Shown: piece by piece, positions 10,577-21,017 of the stretch
How the letters are laid out: every line of letters begins with the position of its first letter
How positions within the stretch are numbered: the first letter of the stretch is position 1
Origin: Rhipicephalus microplus
Taxonomy: Eukaryota; Arthropoda; Arachnida; Ixodida; Ixodidae
Reading direction: 5' to 3'
NCBI RefSeq assembly: GCF_043290135.1
Contig: NC_134702.1
Location: 192,666,491-192,730,490 of the forward strand
DNA length: 64,000 nucleotides
Notes under the pieces: generated by a model
What the model was told of the DNA's origin: nothing
Seen by the model: only the letters and a program-made list of their open reading frames with translations
Database searches by the model: none
Made by a program: the position numbers and the translations under genes

Positions 10577-11465
10577 GTCGTTTCTCTTTTTTTGCGCTCT
10601 TTTTACTTTACAGGTATGATCCACCAACTAACCCAACTTTCTTTTTCAAAGCAGGAAAAAATCGAGAAAAAAGGAACAAACAACAACAGAGAAAAAAAAC
10701 TGCCAAACATAGCCAAAAAGACAGCAACAAAGGACACCCTATAAAACCCAGAAGCTCCTTTGTTTACCTAGCATATTGCATGTGGGTGCAAGCTTAGCGA
10801 AACTTCTTTCCACGAAAGGAAAAGAAATATTGCTAAGAAGGACTATAAATAGTTTCAGGATTGTGTTTTGATGAAGCCACAACCACCGCAAAGGGCTGTT
10901 ATTGAAAGTTCCATACTAAATGATTCAGTCTTATCTATGCGCATGAGTACTCTCCTTGAATTTTATCGTCCTCTACGGTACACCGTAGCTCTGGTGGCTT
11001 GAATGTTGTCGCCGGGACTCTGGTTTAGGGAAAATATTTTCGAATTAGACCGCTTTGTCAATGATTTCATCCAATTGACTTTAAAAAATGCAAGGCCTGT
11101 GCGCAAGCGCAGGATAGTCACAGCAAAAGCAGGAAGAGCGGCCTTTAAGAACCCTCTCTCAACACTCTGAGTAACTGCTACAAGCGCACTATCTGGGAAC
11201 ACAGTGCACCATTGTTATATAATTTATGGCTAGCAGGCAGCCATTATCTATGCCGTCCTTCGCCATTCTTCAAAGAAGCGTCGTATCCGCTAAACATTTG
11301 CAAGAAAATTTGTGCCAAATTTTCTTGCAGTGACTGACGACGACGAGAAATAATGCCCAAAGTGGGTATGTGCCACATTTAATAGGTGATCAAGAGTATA
11401 CTGTTGTAATTAATTCGCGTGTTGCACAACCCACCCTAAGGCAAGTTTGCGAACAAGTTCCAAGA
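10577..11465. other. No recognisable gene
   Basis: A-rich flank (10640-10730) and mixed sequence with a 79-codon minus-strand frame (10963-11202) that resembles nothing I know. Confidence 0.4.
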
Positions 11466-11560
11466 AGTGGCGTGGCTCAGTGATAGAATATTCGGCTGGT
11501 ACGCAGTGAACCCTAGTGTGAACCCCACTGTGTTCTTGGTGTTTTGATATTTACATATTT
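11466..11560 (+). repeat. tRNA-Gly-like SINE copy
   Basis: AGTGGCGTGGCTCAGTGATAG...ATTCGGCTGGTACGC followed by GTGTGAACCCC corresponds to a degenerate A box and B box, with a T-rich tail. It is related to 4492-4590 and 37905-37990. The anticodon arm and acceptor stem are not preserved. Confidence 0.5.
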
Positions 11561-12560
11561 TTTCAATTTCTCATGATATTGGTTACGGACACCGGTGGCG
11601 GCGGTGCAAAACTACGGTGCCACGCGTGAATTGTGTTGTGATCTCACGGAAGCTATCGCTGTAAAGCGTAAACTACTCTTCCTGCTGGCACGTACGTAGC
11701 TTCCAGCCAAGCTACAAGCATTCTGAAATCCAAAAATGAATGAAGACATTCAGAGGTGCAATTTGGGCACTGCGCTTTAGCGTTTAGCGAACTTGCTGTT
11801 TCGGATACACGGGTTTCGGTGAACTCTTGAGGTCTTCGAATGAAACACGATCATTCACCGGCCGAGCTCGTTTCGGAGAAAGGCCGAATCAACACTCCTT
11901 CGGCACGCAATACGCTCGAATTTCCCAGGGGATGAATTTATTTTTTTATCACTTTGCTTTCACCTCGCGCTCAATTCGCTAAGAGTAGTCAGAAATTATT
12001 GTGGGTATGTCATTGGCCTCGGAGTGCCATTTATCGCGAATGGTTTTGTTCAAAGCGTCATTGACAGTGATATATAACGTGTGCGCTACGAAACCCTCTT
12101 AAAACTTTCTTTCGCAGACCACAGCAGTAAGTGTTCGTCTCACTTAATATATTGTACCATTCTTTGAGGCATGCTTCACCAGAAGTGACCGAGAATAAAA
12201 ATGTATGCATTGTTTGTTTCAGTGGAAACCAGTTGTGTTGAACAGTACGCAACTCCGGCAATCACTCCCTAACTCTTCGATTATACAAACAATAAACACA
12301 CAACCAGGTAATAACACTGAAAACGCAAACGTATCAATTGACGCAAAGGCTGAACATGCGCTGTACAAAGAAGACACGCGCTGTTTGCATGGTTCGATGA
12401 ATGTATGGATGCTATGACCGTCCCCTTCATACTGGGGTGGCGACATGTGTCACCTAGCTTGACAAATAAATATACAATTTTTTAATTTTAAATTTGGTGC
12501 AAATGTTTTATTTTCTGTGTCGAGGAAATCTATCTTACTATAGAAGAAAAACGGTGCGCA
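11561..12560. other. No recognisable gene
   Basis: Mixed sequence; short frames only. An AATAAATATAC phrase at 12465-12475 could serve as a poly(A) signal but no upstream coding sequence supports it. Confidence 0.4.
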
Positions 12561-13151
12561 TCTGTAGCCCAGTCCTATGCCCTTTACGATTCAATGTTCT
12601 TATCTGTCACACAACTTACCTTCTCTTTTTTTTCTAGATTTCTGTCACCAATTTTTTCTCTGACGCGTGCGTGTTGATCTTTCTATTCTGGTTACTAAAA
12701 CCTTAGGCCTAATATAAGCTCATGCCCTAGTGTACCATCTGGGTGTATATCTTCGCATTCAATCAGAACATGCTCCAACGTATTACTATCTCGCCGACAG
12801 CATTTGCATTGTTCGCCTTCTATACTAAATCTCGTTGTACAACTACGCGTTCTCTCACAACCCGCTACAAGAAGTCAAACCTGTTCCTTGAATTGTCATA
12901 AAACGACGCGCTCCCTATTTGATTTTTACCCTTTTTGTAGTAAATCGAAGCTGATTTTTACTCTATTTCTGCCATTTGGTAAATCCACTACGCCTTTCTG
13001 AATTTTCGTTAACCCTCTTTGTTTTCATACACTTTTACTTTCAGCCGTATATTTATTTCTGAGCCGTCTTGTTTTTTATTTATAATGTATGTCAATTCTA
13101 TTCTTTGGCAAACCACAAATTACCTTTTCTGCCTATCTACTCTCTTTTAAA
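12561..13151 (-). pseudogene. C-terminal fragment of an old non-LTR retrotransposon ORF2
   Basis: The minus strand carries SRFSIEGEQCKCCRRDSN followed by TLEHVLIECEDIHPD and stops at TAG 12695-12697. The C-x2-C...H...C arrangement (CKCC, EH, EC) is the zinc-binding tail found at the C-terminus of many arthropod non-LTR ORF2 proteins. Upstream (12850-13150) the resemblance is broken by frameshifts. The large I-clade element at 13165-19057 inserted into or beside it, so this fragment is older. Confidence 0.5.
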
Positions 13152-13164
13152 TCCTTTAGCCTTT
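13152..13164. repeat. Target-site duplication, left copy
   Basis: TCCTTTAGCCTTT, identical over 13 bases to 19058-19070, immediately flanking the I-clade element. Confidence 0.8.
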
Positions 13165-13202
13165 GGAATGGAAAAACTTTATTTCGGTCCTGCAGGACGC
13201 GC

Positions 13203-16200
13203 TTAGCGCGTAGCGGGCGTCTCCCACGTAGGGACCGACAGGGAGTACCTGGCGGCCGCTTCGTGGGCCTGCTGGACGGCCCATCGCTGGTCGGCGAGAA
13301 GTGAGCTCCTGAGGGACCTCTCCCACTTGCTTGAGGTAGAGTCGGGAGGAGTTGTTCTACACTCCCAGAGCATATGTTCGAGTGTCGCTGTGTGTCCACA
13401 TGATGGGCATGTGTCGCTGGGGTATGCATCGGGATAATAAACGTGAAGCGTGGCAAGGTTTGGGTACGTGTGTGTCTGTAATAGGCGTAGGGTTAATGCC
13501 TGCGGTCGGTTAAGTTTCGGATGTGGGGGTGGAAAAATGCGGCGTTCCAAGTAAAAGTGCTTTGTAATTTCATTGTACGTAATTGGTGCATCCCGATTGG
13601 TATCCAACCCAGCAAGATGAGGTTGCCCTGTGGCAGTGCGGTCGGTAAGTGCGCGCGCTGCATCATGGGCGATCTCGTTGAGGTTGGGTAGGGCACCCGG
13701 CACCTGGCCGAGATGGGCGGGGAACCAGATGACAGTGTGGTGCTTCAGGGCACTCGGGTCCGCATTGCGCAGGATACGTAACGCCTGGTCGGAGATGACT
13801 CCGCGTTCGAAGGCTTTGATGGCCGGCCTGGAGTCGCTGTAGATGAATTCCCGTTTGCTGTCGAGCATAGCTATAGCTATAGCTACTTGCTCCGCTACTT
13901 CGGGGTTTCGGGCGAGGATTGTGGCTGAGGTAAGAGTCTGCTGCGCGGATGATACCGCGACCGCAGCGAAGGCTTGGTTGTTGCGATAGGCAGCGGCGTC
14001 CACGAACGAGACGTTGTCCGCTTCCATGTCTATGCGCTTGAGAATGGCGGTCGCCCGCGCAAGGCGCCTGCCTCTGTTGTATTCGGGGTGTACATTTCGT
14101 GGTATGGGAGCGATCGTAATAAGGTCGCGGATTTCACGGGGAATTAGAGTCAACTCTGGGGGGTCCCTGGCCCTCGAGGAGAAGAAGCCGAGCTCGCGCA
14201 GAATATGGCGGCCCGCCTTGGTTGTAGTGAGTCGGGTCAATTGCACACGTTCCTGAGCTTCGGCGATCTCTTCTAGCGTGTTATGTACGCCAAGCTCGAG
14301 GAGTTTGTACGTTGGAGTGGTGATAGGGAGGCCAAGGGCTCGTTTGACCACCTTGCGAATAAGCGCATTGAGTTGATCGCGCTCAGCACGTAGCCACTTG
14401 TGTATAGCGGCAACGTACGTGAAATGGCACAAAACAAACGCGTGTACGAGACGCAGCAGGTTGTCTTCTTTGAGGCCATGGTGCCTGTTGGCTACTCTAC
14501 GTACGAGTCGTATGGCATTCTCGGTCTTAGTCCTGAGCTTGTGTACTGTTTGGGTGTTGGTTCCGCGGGACTCGATGATCATGCCGAGGACCTTGATGGT
14601 GTCTACCCTGGGTATAGTACGACCATCTCTGGTGTGGAGGGTGATATTGCGTTCCGCCGGAGGTTTCCACCCTTTGGGCTTGGCACCCCGGCGTTTGGGC
14701 AAATATATCAACAGCTCCGACTTCGCAGGTGAGCACCTGAGACCGGTGTGGTCGAGGTAAGACTCGGTGGTGTCGATAGCCTCTTGCAGGGCGGACTCAA
14801 TGAAGCCATCCGACCCTGTGGAGCACCATATGGTTACATCATCCGCATAGATAGTGTGATTTAGCCCGTCTATTTTTGAAAGTCGTTCGGAAAGCCCGAT
14901 CATCACGAGGTTGAAGAGCGTGGGTGAGAGGACGGATCCCTGAGGAGTGCCCCGCTGTCCGAGCTCCACTTCTTCCGACACTAGGTCTCCTACGCGGAGG
15001 ACGGCTCTGCGCCGAGTGAGAAAAGAGCGGATAAAGTAGTAAAATCGATGACCTAGGCCGAGGGCTGCGATCGCTTTCAAGATTGACGAGTGCGTTATGG
15101 TATCGAAGGCCTTTTCTAAATCGAGACCGAGTATTGCACGAGTGTCCCGAGTGTTTCCGCCATCTAGAATTTGATGCTTTAGGAGTAACATGGCGTCTTG
15201 AGTGGATAACCCTGGTCGGAAGCCAATCATGTGGTGCGGGATGTAGTCGTTATCTTCGAGGTACCGACCAACCCTGTTGAGGACGACGTGCTCAGCCACT
15301 TTGCCCACGCACGACGTGAGAGATATGGGGCGTAGGTTATCTAGGCTCGGCGCCTTTCCCGGTTTGGGTATCAGAACCGTGTGAGCTAGTTTCCAAGCAT
15401 CGGGTATCTCACCCTTTTTCCATATCTCGTTGATAGTGTCAGTGAGGTAAGTGACGGAAGAATCGTCCAGGTTGCGTAGGAGCTTGTTGGTGATGCCATC
15501 GGGGCCAGGGGCTGAGCGGCCATTGAGCTCATGGAGAGCTCGGCGTACATCTTCAATAGAAAACTCGGCGTCTAAGTTAGTGTTGTTGCTGCCAGAGTAA
15601 TCAGGGTGAGGGGTCACAGGGCCCGTGGGGAGCGGGAGATATTTTTCCACGAGGTTCTTGACAACATCTTCCGGTGACACTGTTTGTTTAGCCTGATGAA
15701 GTATCTTCACGATCGAATGACGCTGATTTGTGCGGGTGTTGGTTTCATTGAGGAGGTGTTTGAGTAAGTTCCACGTTTTGCCATTTCGAACCTAACCATC
15801 AATCGAATTACAAATTTCGTCCCACTGCTGTTTTGAAAGGATGCGGCAGTGATCCATCATGGTCTTGTTCAGCTGAGATATGCGTTTGCGTAACCTCCGA
15901 TTAAGGCGCTGGCCCTTCCACCGGGCCAATAGAGACTGTTTGGCCTCTAGTAGGTGGGCGAGACGACTGTCCATCCTTTCGGTTGGAAGGTCTGTGGTGA
16001 TAGTTTTCGTTGCCTTGTTTACATCAGCTTTGAGCTGGGCCGTCCACGTCTCGAGGCTCGGTGGGGTATCGGGAGGAGGTCGTTCTGCGCGGGTCTTACG
16101 AAGGAGGTCCCAGTCGACCCACGTGTACGACTTGGTCTTCCTGCTTACTGTGGGGAGGTGTGCAGCCAATATGAAGTGGTCACTACCGAGATCTACCGCG

Positions 16201-16820
16201 AGGTTGGACCAGTGGGCGTCGGAGATATTCTTGACGAAGCATAGATCCGGCGTAGTATCTCTTTGCGTGGACGTACCAGTGCGAGTGGGGAAGGCCTTGT
16301 CCGTAATGAGAATAAGGCCCATGTCATTCGCACTTTTCCAAAGCTCGTTACCTTTGGGTGTGTCGTACGTGTAGCCCCAGGCGCTATGCGCAGCGTTAAA
16401 ATCGCCTGCAATCACTAGCGGGTTAGGCCCCGCGAGGCGGACAGCTTTCTGGAACAAGCGTGTGAATCTTTGTCTATGGTGGCTGGGACTACTGTATACA
16501 TTGAGCATGTATACGCTTTGTTGTGATATGTTTCCAGGGAGGATTTCGACCATAACGTGCTCAATTTCGGGCACATTGAGACTGTGCGCTGTGCAGGTAA
16601 TCTTGTTAGCGACCAAGGTGGCGATACCGCGTCCTCCCGAGGGGCTGGGCAACCACTGGTATCCGGAAAACGTGGCGGTTGGTACTACAGTCTCTTGTAA
16701 TAGCATGATGTGAGGTTTGGCTTCGTGGCTACGGAGGTATTGCTGCAGGAAAGCTTTCTTGTGGGTGAAGCTCCTGCAGTTCCATTGCCAGATTCGCAAC
16801 TCGTCAATTGGCCTGGCCAT
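13203..16820 (-). pseudogene. I-clade ORF2 polyprotein (endonuclease-RT-RNase H), one in-frame stop
   Basis: One continuous frame of 1,205 codons after the ATG at 16820, interrupted only by TAG at 15792-15794 (codon 343); the 27 codons up to the next start-like codon remain in frame. Endonuclease residues 1-230: WQWNCRS, LLQETV, AGDFNAAHSAWG, TTPDLCF and LGSDHF supply the Asn, Glu, Asp/Asn and SDH catalytic set. RT: APGPDG, RPISL, GFRPGLST, LDLEKAFDT (motif A), GTPQGSVLSPTLFN (motif B) and YADD at about codons 658-661 (motif C). RNase H: FVDAAAY, EVAEQ, YSDSR and HDAA keep the D-E-D-D pattern. The tail has CPSCGHTATLEHMLWEC. The TAG is one C-to-T change from CAG (Gln). Enzymatically everything else looks intact. 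Confidence 0.9.
15792..15794 (-). other. In-frame TAG nonsense codon between endonuclease and RT
   Basis: The minus strand reads ...AATTCGATTGATGGT TAG GTTCGAAATGGC. Frames before and after are identical (81 bases between stop and the next start-like GTG), so this is a point nonsense change rather than a frameshift. Confidence 0.9.
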
Positions 16821-16829
16821 CTTGAAGCA

Positions 16830-18761
16830 TTAAGAGTTGGCCTGAGCACCCGGCGGGTGCATAAGGGCCGCGTGATGCGGTGGACTGGGCACGGCTGTAC
16901 GTTGCGACAACGGCTTATCCGCGGCAACGGCAGGGGCGACGACGTGATCAAGATATTGCTCCACTTGGCCCAAACGATTACCGTGTACCGCGAGAGTAGA
17001 CTGCACGAGAGCCATGCTTTCGCCAAGAAAGCGAAGGCTTTCCTTAATCGCCGATAGCGTGCTCTTAATGTCGTCTAACTCTTCCTTTAAAGCTGGCTGG
17101 TCGTGGGCGACCGCGCGTTTCTTAGGTGCGCTCTCGCCGTCGTCGTTATCAACGCCTACGGGTTGCGGCTGCAACGGAGTGACTGCATTGTCGTCGTTGT
17201 CGGTTGGGGGCATAGCAGCGCGTGCGTTTCTGTCAGTTTTTAGTTCGGCAATTGCGACTGTGAGTTTGCGTATTGTTTCTTTCATCATCGCATTTTCCTG
17301 CTTTAAGATCGCTATCTCAGAGGTGTTGTGTGTATCATGCTCTGGGAGTGATCCCGACCCTACCTGTGATGTAGTGTTTCCTTTTCTCCGGACGGCGTCC
17401 GCCCAAGTGAGAGGTCCCCGCTTATTCTTGCTGACGTTGCCTGGCGATGGTGGTGCCGATGGGCTAGGCGATCGTTGACGCGAGACCCCGGTGAGACTGG
17501 GGTGAGGCCTGGAACTGGCATGAGGCCCGGAACCTGAGTTGGAGCCGGAGCGTGATCCGTGTCGGGAACCTGAACGGGAACCGTGACGTGAACCAGAACG
17601 AGACCTGGAGTAGCCTCGCGATATAGATCTGGTTGGGGTCCCACTTCGCGCGCTGCGGGAGTGGGTCTGAGGGCGGCTCCGGGACCTCGATACACGCATT
17701 GTGCGGTTCCTGGGACGACTCCGGGATCGGGACCGGGATCGGCTGCCATTGGGTCGACCATCTGTAAAAAGCTTCGAGGCCTGGTCGTCGTCAGTGGTTG
17801 CATTGAACTCGTTCATTGCATCGTAACTGTTGTGTCGCATCGAGTGTGCTCGCTCCCATCGTCGTCGGCGCACCACGTATGGAATGTGGTAGCGTTCTTT
17901 ACATTCCCTGTCGGCAGTGAGGTGGGTTCCTCCGCAAAGCTTGCATGTTGGTGTGCAGCGGTGTTCCTTTTCGGGGTTCGGCACGCTGCAGCCTCTGCAG
18001 ATAACGTCTCCAGGGTTCGGGCACACGTCCGCTCGATGGCCGAGCCGACCACAGGTGTAGCAAATATCTATCTGTCTACGGTATAGTGTACATTGAAGTA
18101 GCACCGATCCGTATCGCACAAAATTGGGCACACGATGTCCATCGAAGGCCACGATCACTGCAGTGGTACTTCCGATGCGCTTGGCAGCCAAAGCTAGTGG
18201 ATTGCGGTCGTTGACAATCTTCGCATCAATGTCCGCCGAACCGTCTTGCACGGGAATCCCTCGAATGACACCTTTGCATGTAGAATGTGGTGCCGCTTCG
18301 TAGGCACTAACTTCATAGGTCTTGTCAGCGATGCGAATTTCTTTAACGCGCACGTAGCGATTAGCATTTTCTCTCTTCGGCGTGCTTGCTACTAAGATAT
18401 TCTGTTTAATATTGGGGCAGAGCGTGTCTGCTTGCTGCTCCGATGGGCTGATACCTGCCGAAGTCGAAATGGCTTCAGCGATTGTCGTTGGGCCAACCCT
18501 AGCGATGTTAAGACCCCCTTTGGGTCTAATGATAATGCGGATGTCATTCTTTGGTAGGTGAGGCATTCGGCTTTCTCGAATAATCTTGTTCTTCACATGT
18601 TCTCTGTTGCGGGGCTTGTGCTCGTTGCGTTTCAGAGCGCTATATGACGGCACACGTTTGGAGCCTTCATTTTTTGCTCGGCGACACGAGGCGGTCTGCC
18701 AGCCTTGGTCTGGCGTGATTTCTTCAGGGTCAATGTCTTCCCCTGTCACTTGGTACTCCAT
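16830..18761 (-). CDS. I-clade ORF1, Gag-like RNA-binding protein
   Basis: 643 codons, start ATG at 18761. Residues 1-230 form a structured region without a known name here. The first CCHC knuckle is at about 234-247 (CYTCGRLGHRADVC, C-x2-C-x4-H-x4-C), followed by CRGC...CTPTC and CKLCGGTHLTADREC at about 255-288. Residues 340-430 are a long Arg-Ser-rich low-complexity segment (SRSRSRSRPRNR and similar) rich in G, P and S. The C-terminal 170 residues contain two heptad-like helical stretches (EIAILKQENAMMKETIRKL and ALKEELDDIKSTLSAIKESL). Such proteins coat the element RNA for target-primed reverse transcription. The stop TAA is followed after 9 bases, in the same frame, by the ORF2 ATG. Confidence 0.88.
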   Translation of the reverse strand: MEYQVTGEDIDPEEITPDQGWQTASCRRAKNEGSKRVPSYSALKRNEHKPRNREHVKNKIIRESRMPHLPKNDIRIIIRPKGGLNIARVGPTTIAEAISTSAGISPSEQQADTLCPNIKQNILVASTPKRENANRYVRVKEIRIADKTYEVSAYEAAPHSTCKGVIRGIPVQDGSADIDAKIVNDRNPLALAAKRIGSTTAVIVAFDGHRVPNFVRYGSVLLQCTLYRRQIDICYTCGRLGHRADVCPNPGDVICRGCSVPNPEKEHRCTPTCKLCGGTHLTADRECKERYHIPYVVRRRRWERAHSMRHNSYDAMNEFNATTDDDQASKLFTDGRPNGSRSRSRSRSRPRNRTMRVSRSRSRPQTHSRSARSGTPTRSISRGYSRSRSGSRHGSRSGSRHGSRSGSNSGSGPHASSRPHPSLTGVSRQRSPSPSAPPSPGNVSKNKRGPLTWADAVRRKGNTTSQVGSGSLPEHDTHNTSEIAILKQENAMMKETIRKLTVAIAELKTDRNARAAMPPTDNDDNAVTPLQPQPVGVDNDDGESAPKKRAVAHDQPALKEELDDIKSTLSAIKESLRFLGESMALVQSTLAVHGNRLGQVEQYLDHVVAPAVAADKPLSQRTAVPSPPHHAALMHPPGAQANS

Positions 18762-19057
18762 CGCTCAGCGAAACAGTGCGGCTACGGGGCGCGCGAGCAA
18801 GCACGCGCCACGTTAGAGCAAAGAAGATACTCGTCAGGGCTAGCTGGCGGCGGGCGAGCGACGATGGCGGAGGCGAAATAAAATGCAAGAAGCAAGCACT
18901 CACTGCGCGCAAATTGTGTCGGCAGAGTCCCTGTGTCTTCTGGAAGTCGTTGCACTAATATGACGCTGAAATCACAAAGTGGCGTCGCAAAAACGTTGAA
19001 AAAAGCAGGAGCCGTAGTGGAAGCGTTCGCACACTTCGGCTTCTTCTTCTTCCAGCC

Positions 19058-19070
19058 TCCTTTAGCCTTT
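19058..19070. repeat. Target-site duplication, right copy
   Basis: TCCTTTAGCCTTT, the second copy of the 13-bp duplication flanking the I-clade element. It marks the 5-prime end at 19057 (minus strand start GGCTGGAAGAAG). Confidence 0.8.
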
Positions 19071-19628
19071 ATTCGAACCTTATTTTGCTCTGAGCATTCC
19101 TCGCCTTGAAGCTTTTTTATGTCATATCGCCCTTTACAACTTCACTTGTCTTTCTGTGAGCGCCCAGTGCACGGCGTTTCACAGTCCTTTGATTTGCAGC
19201 CATTCTTGATTGTACCTGTGACCTCGCGCCCATCACGGAATTCCGAAAAATAATTTCTAGAGCCATTCCCCCTTTCCACAAACCTCGAAGCATTTCATAC
19301 CCACTCTATCCCCACAACGCACTGTGCTTCATTATTGCAGCATTTGTTTCCCCCTTTCTTGCCGAAGCATTTTCATGTACTTCCACGCATGTATCAACCT
19401 AATTTGCCCATTTTCCAAAGTAAATGTATTTACAGTACTTTGGAAAATACAATAATCCTTGTGCTATGTAGGACAACACAAATAACAACGAAGAAGAACA
19501 CGCTTGGGTGCTATATTAGGGAAATACGAACCTGCTTGTGTTATCTCAATTCATGCATCAAGGCCTTTACTAGGGTGTCATGATATTATGCTTAAAAGAA
19601 AAAAAAATGACAACTACCAGTCTGTCGC
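19071..19628. other. Flank between two insertions, no gene seen
   Basis: T-rich mixed sequence. The last five bases, GTCGC (19624-19628), are the left target duplication of the LTR element that follows. Confidence 0.5.
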
Positions 19629-20806
19629 TGTCACAGAACAAGCGCTAAAAAAGAGCGCGCCGCCAAATCCTTGCGACAACGGGCGAGAGAAACGACGCGA
19701 GGTAAAAAGAAAAAAAAAAGAAAGCAAACATCCAAGGCTCCCGGGCGCGCGCTCTTCCCGCAGAAGCACGGCTTCGCAGACGATCCTCCTCACCCCACAC
19801 CGGCGGCCCAGCAAGGCCGCGATCTTTCTAGAACGAAGGAGGCGGGGTCAGACCGAGTGAATCATTCTCCGGAGAGGGCAGTCGAACCGTCTCGTGCCTC
19901 TCCCCAGCCTTCGCTGCGCATCGCGCCGACGAAATGAGGAGAACGTTCTGGAAGGCGGCGCGGAAGGTATTTAATCGAGCAGCCGAGACGAGAAAGCAGG
20001 AGAAGACGGAAAGTTAGCGCCGGAGCGCGTAGGGATTCCGCCGTGGAGTCGGCGAAGGTTCTGCCCGTAGTGACAGAACAGGAGGAGACGGAAGTGAGCG
20101 CCAGAGTGCGTAGAGATTCCGCCGTGTAGTCGGCGAAGTTTTGGTCCGTAGGGACGGCTCGAGCTACAGGCAAGAGCGTGGGTTTACCGCTATCGAGCGA
20201 AGACGCGGGCAACAGCTGCGTGTGGGAAGCCGACGGATTTCCGGCGAAGAAGCTTGAAGCTTGGAGAGTGGCCATTTGAGGACGCGAGGTTTCCTGGAAG
20301 AGAAACTTCGAGAGCTACGGAACGACAACAACGCTGAACTTTGAGTGAGTGATTCTCGGAAGAGTATCATTCAGACTTTTGTTCCAAGGCCTTTGGACTG
20401 AATAGGTTTTCTATCGCTTTAGTCCTTAAGTGTCTTGGTTGTTCAATGCATGCGACTGCATTGTAGTGCGTATTGTTGTCCGTGTCCGTTGTGTTCAAGT
20501 GTGGCTGATTGTATTGTGTAGTACGTTGATTGATTGATTTGATTGGTGACATATTGTGTGTAACTAGTGTGGAGTGTGCATTTTTGTGTATTATTTTCAA
20601 TCTGCCATTATTGAGAATATAATTTGTTTGTTTATCAACTCTCGGCTCTGACTTGTTCTTTGGGCCGCGGCCGGCGTCCGCTGGCGCACCAATAAGGACC
20701 ACTTCTAAATTGTCCACGCTTTCGTGGTGCAGTTCGGGGGGCCGATACTTCGGCTCTTGGAATTAGCCCGGCGATCGCCTCCCTAATAAACGGGACAGGT
20801 GTGACA
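19629..20806 (+). repeat. 5-prime LTR
   Basis: 1,178 bp. It contains a TATA-like TATTTAA at 19968-19974, an internal imperfect 81-bp direct duplication (units beginning GCGCC at 20017 and 20098), and AATAAA at 20785-20790 close to the 3-prime end. It is nearly identical to 23400-24575. Confidence 0.95.
19968..19974 (+). promoter_or_regulatory. TATA-like element in the LTR
   Basis: TATTTAA preceded by GCGGAAGG; also present in the second LTR near 23737. It is the only TATA-like box seen in the GC-rich part of the LTR. Confidence 0.4.
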
Positions 20807-20813
20807 ATTAATC

Positions 20814-20831
20814 TGGCGTCCGCGAAACAGG
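20814..20831 (+). promoter_or_regulatory. Primer-binding site
   Basis: TGGCGTCCGCGAAACAGG begins 7 bases after the LTR end, the expected place for tRNA priming, and starts with TGG as required for pairing to a CCA end. The particular tRNA was not identified. Confidence 0.65.
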
Positions 20832-21017
20832 ACCTTTTGGTGCACAGTGGGTCCAAAGTAGTGAGAAAGAGCCTCGAGTTGTTGATAGTGCTATCGGAAG
20901 GATTTTGTGTGTTGTTCAGTGTTCTCGTTAACGAGTGCAGGGGAGTGTTCCGATAGACTGATTTAGGCAGATACTTTTTGCACGCGGCAAGGTTTTATTT
21001 GCGAGTTGCGAGACACA

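Larger units (their letters stand above)
13165..19057 (-). mobile_element. Near-intact full-length I-clade non-LTR retrotransposon
   Basis: 5,893 bp on the minus strand, bounded by an exact 13-bp target-site duplication. Order on the coding strand: 5-prime UTR (about 300 bp), ORF1 (18761-16830, zinc-knuckle protein), 9 bases, ORF2 (16820-13203: endonuclease, RT, RNase H, zinc-finger tail), then a 3-prime UTR of only about 38 bp with AATAAAG and GTTTTT at the end. The domain set (APE endonuclease, RT, RNase H, CCHC ORF1) places it in the I superfamily; a finer clade (I, Ingi, LOA, R1-like) cannot be fixed by eye. Its 3-prime end recurs as a roughly 80-bp truncated copy at 31950-32028. The only evident damage to coding capacity is one nonsense codon in ORF2, so the insertion is recent. 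Confidence 0.85.

Noticed and set aside
15880..16374. 164-codon plus-strand frame
   Set aside because: It is antisense to the endonuclease of the I-clade element and has no motif of its own.
17661..18086. 141-codon plus-strand frame
   Set aside because: Antisense shadow of the zinc-knuckle ORF1.
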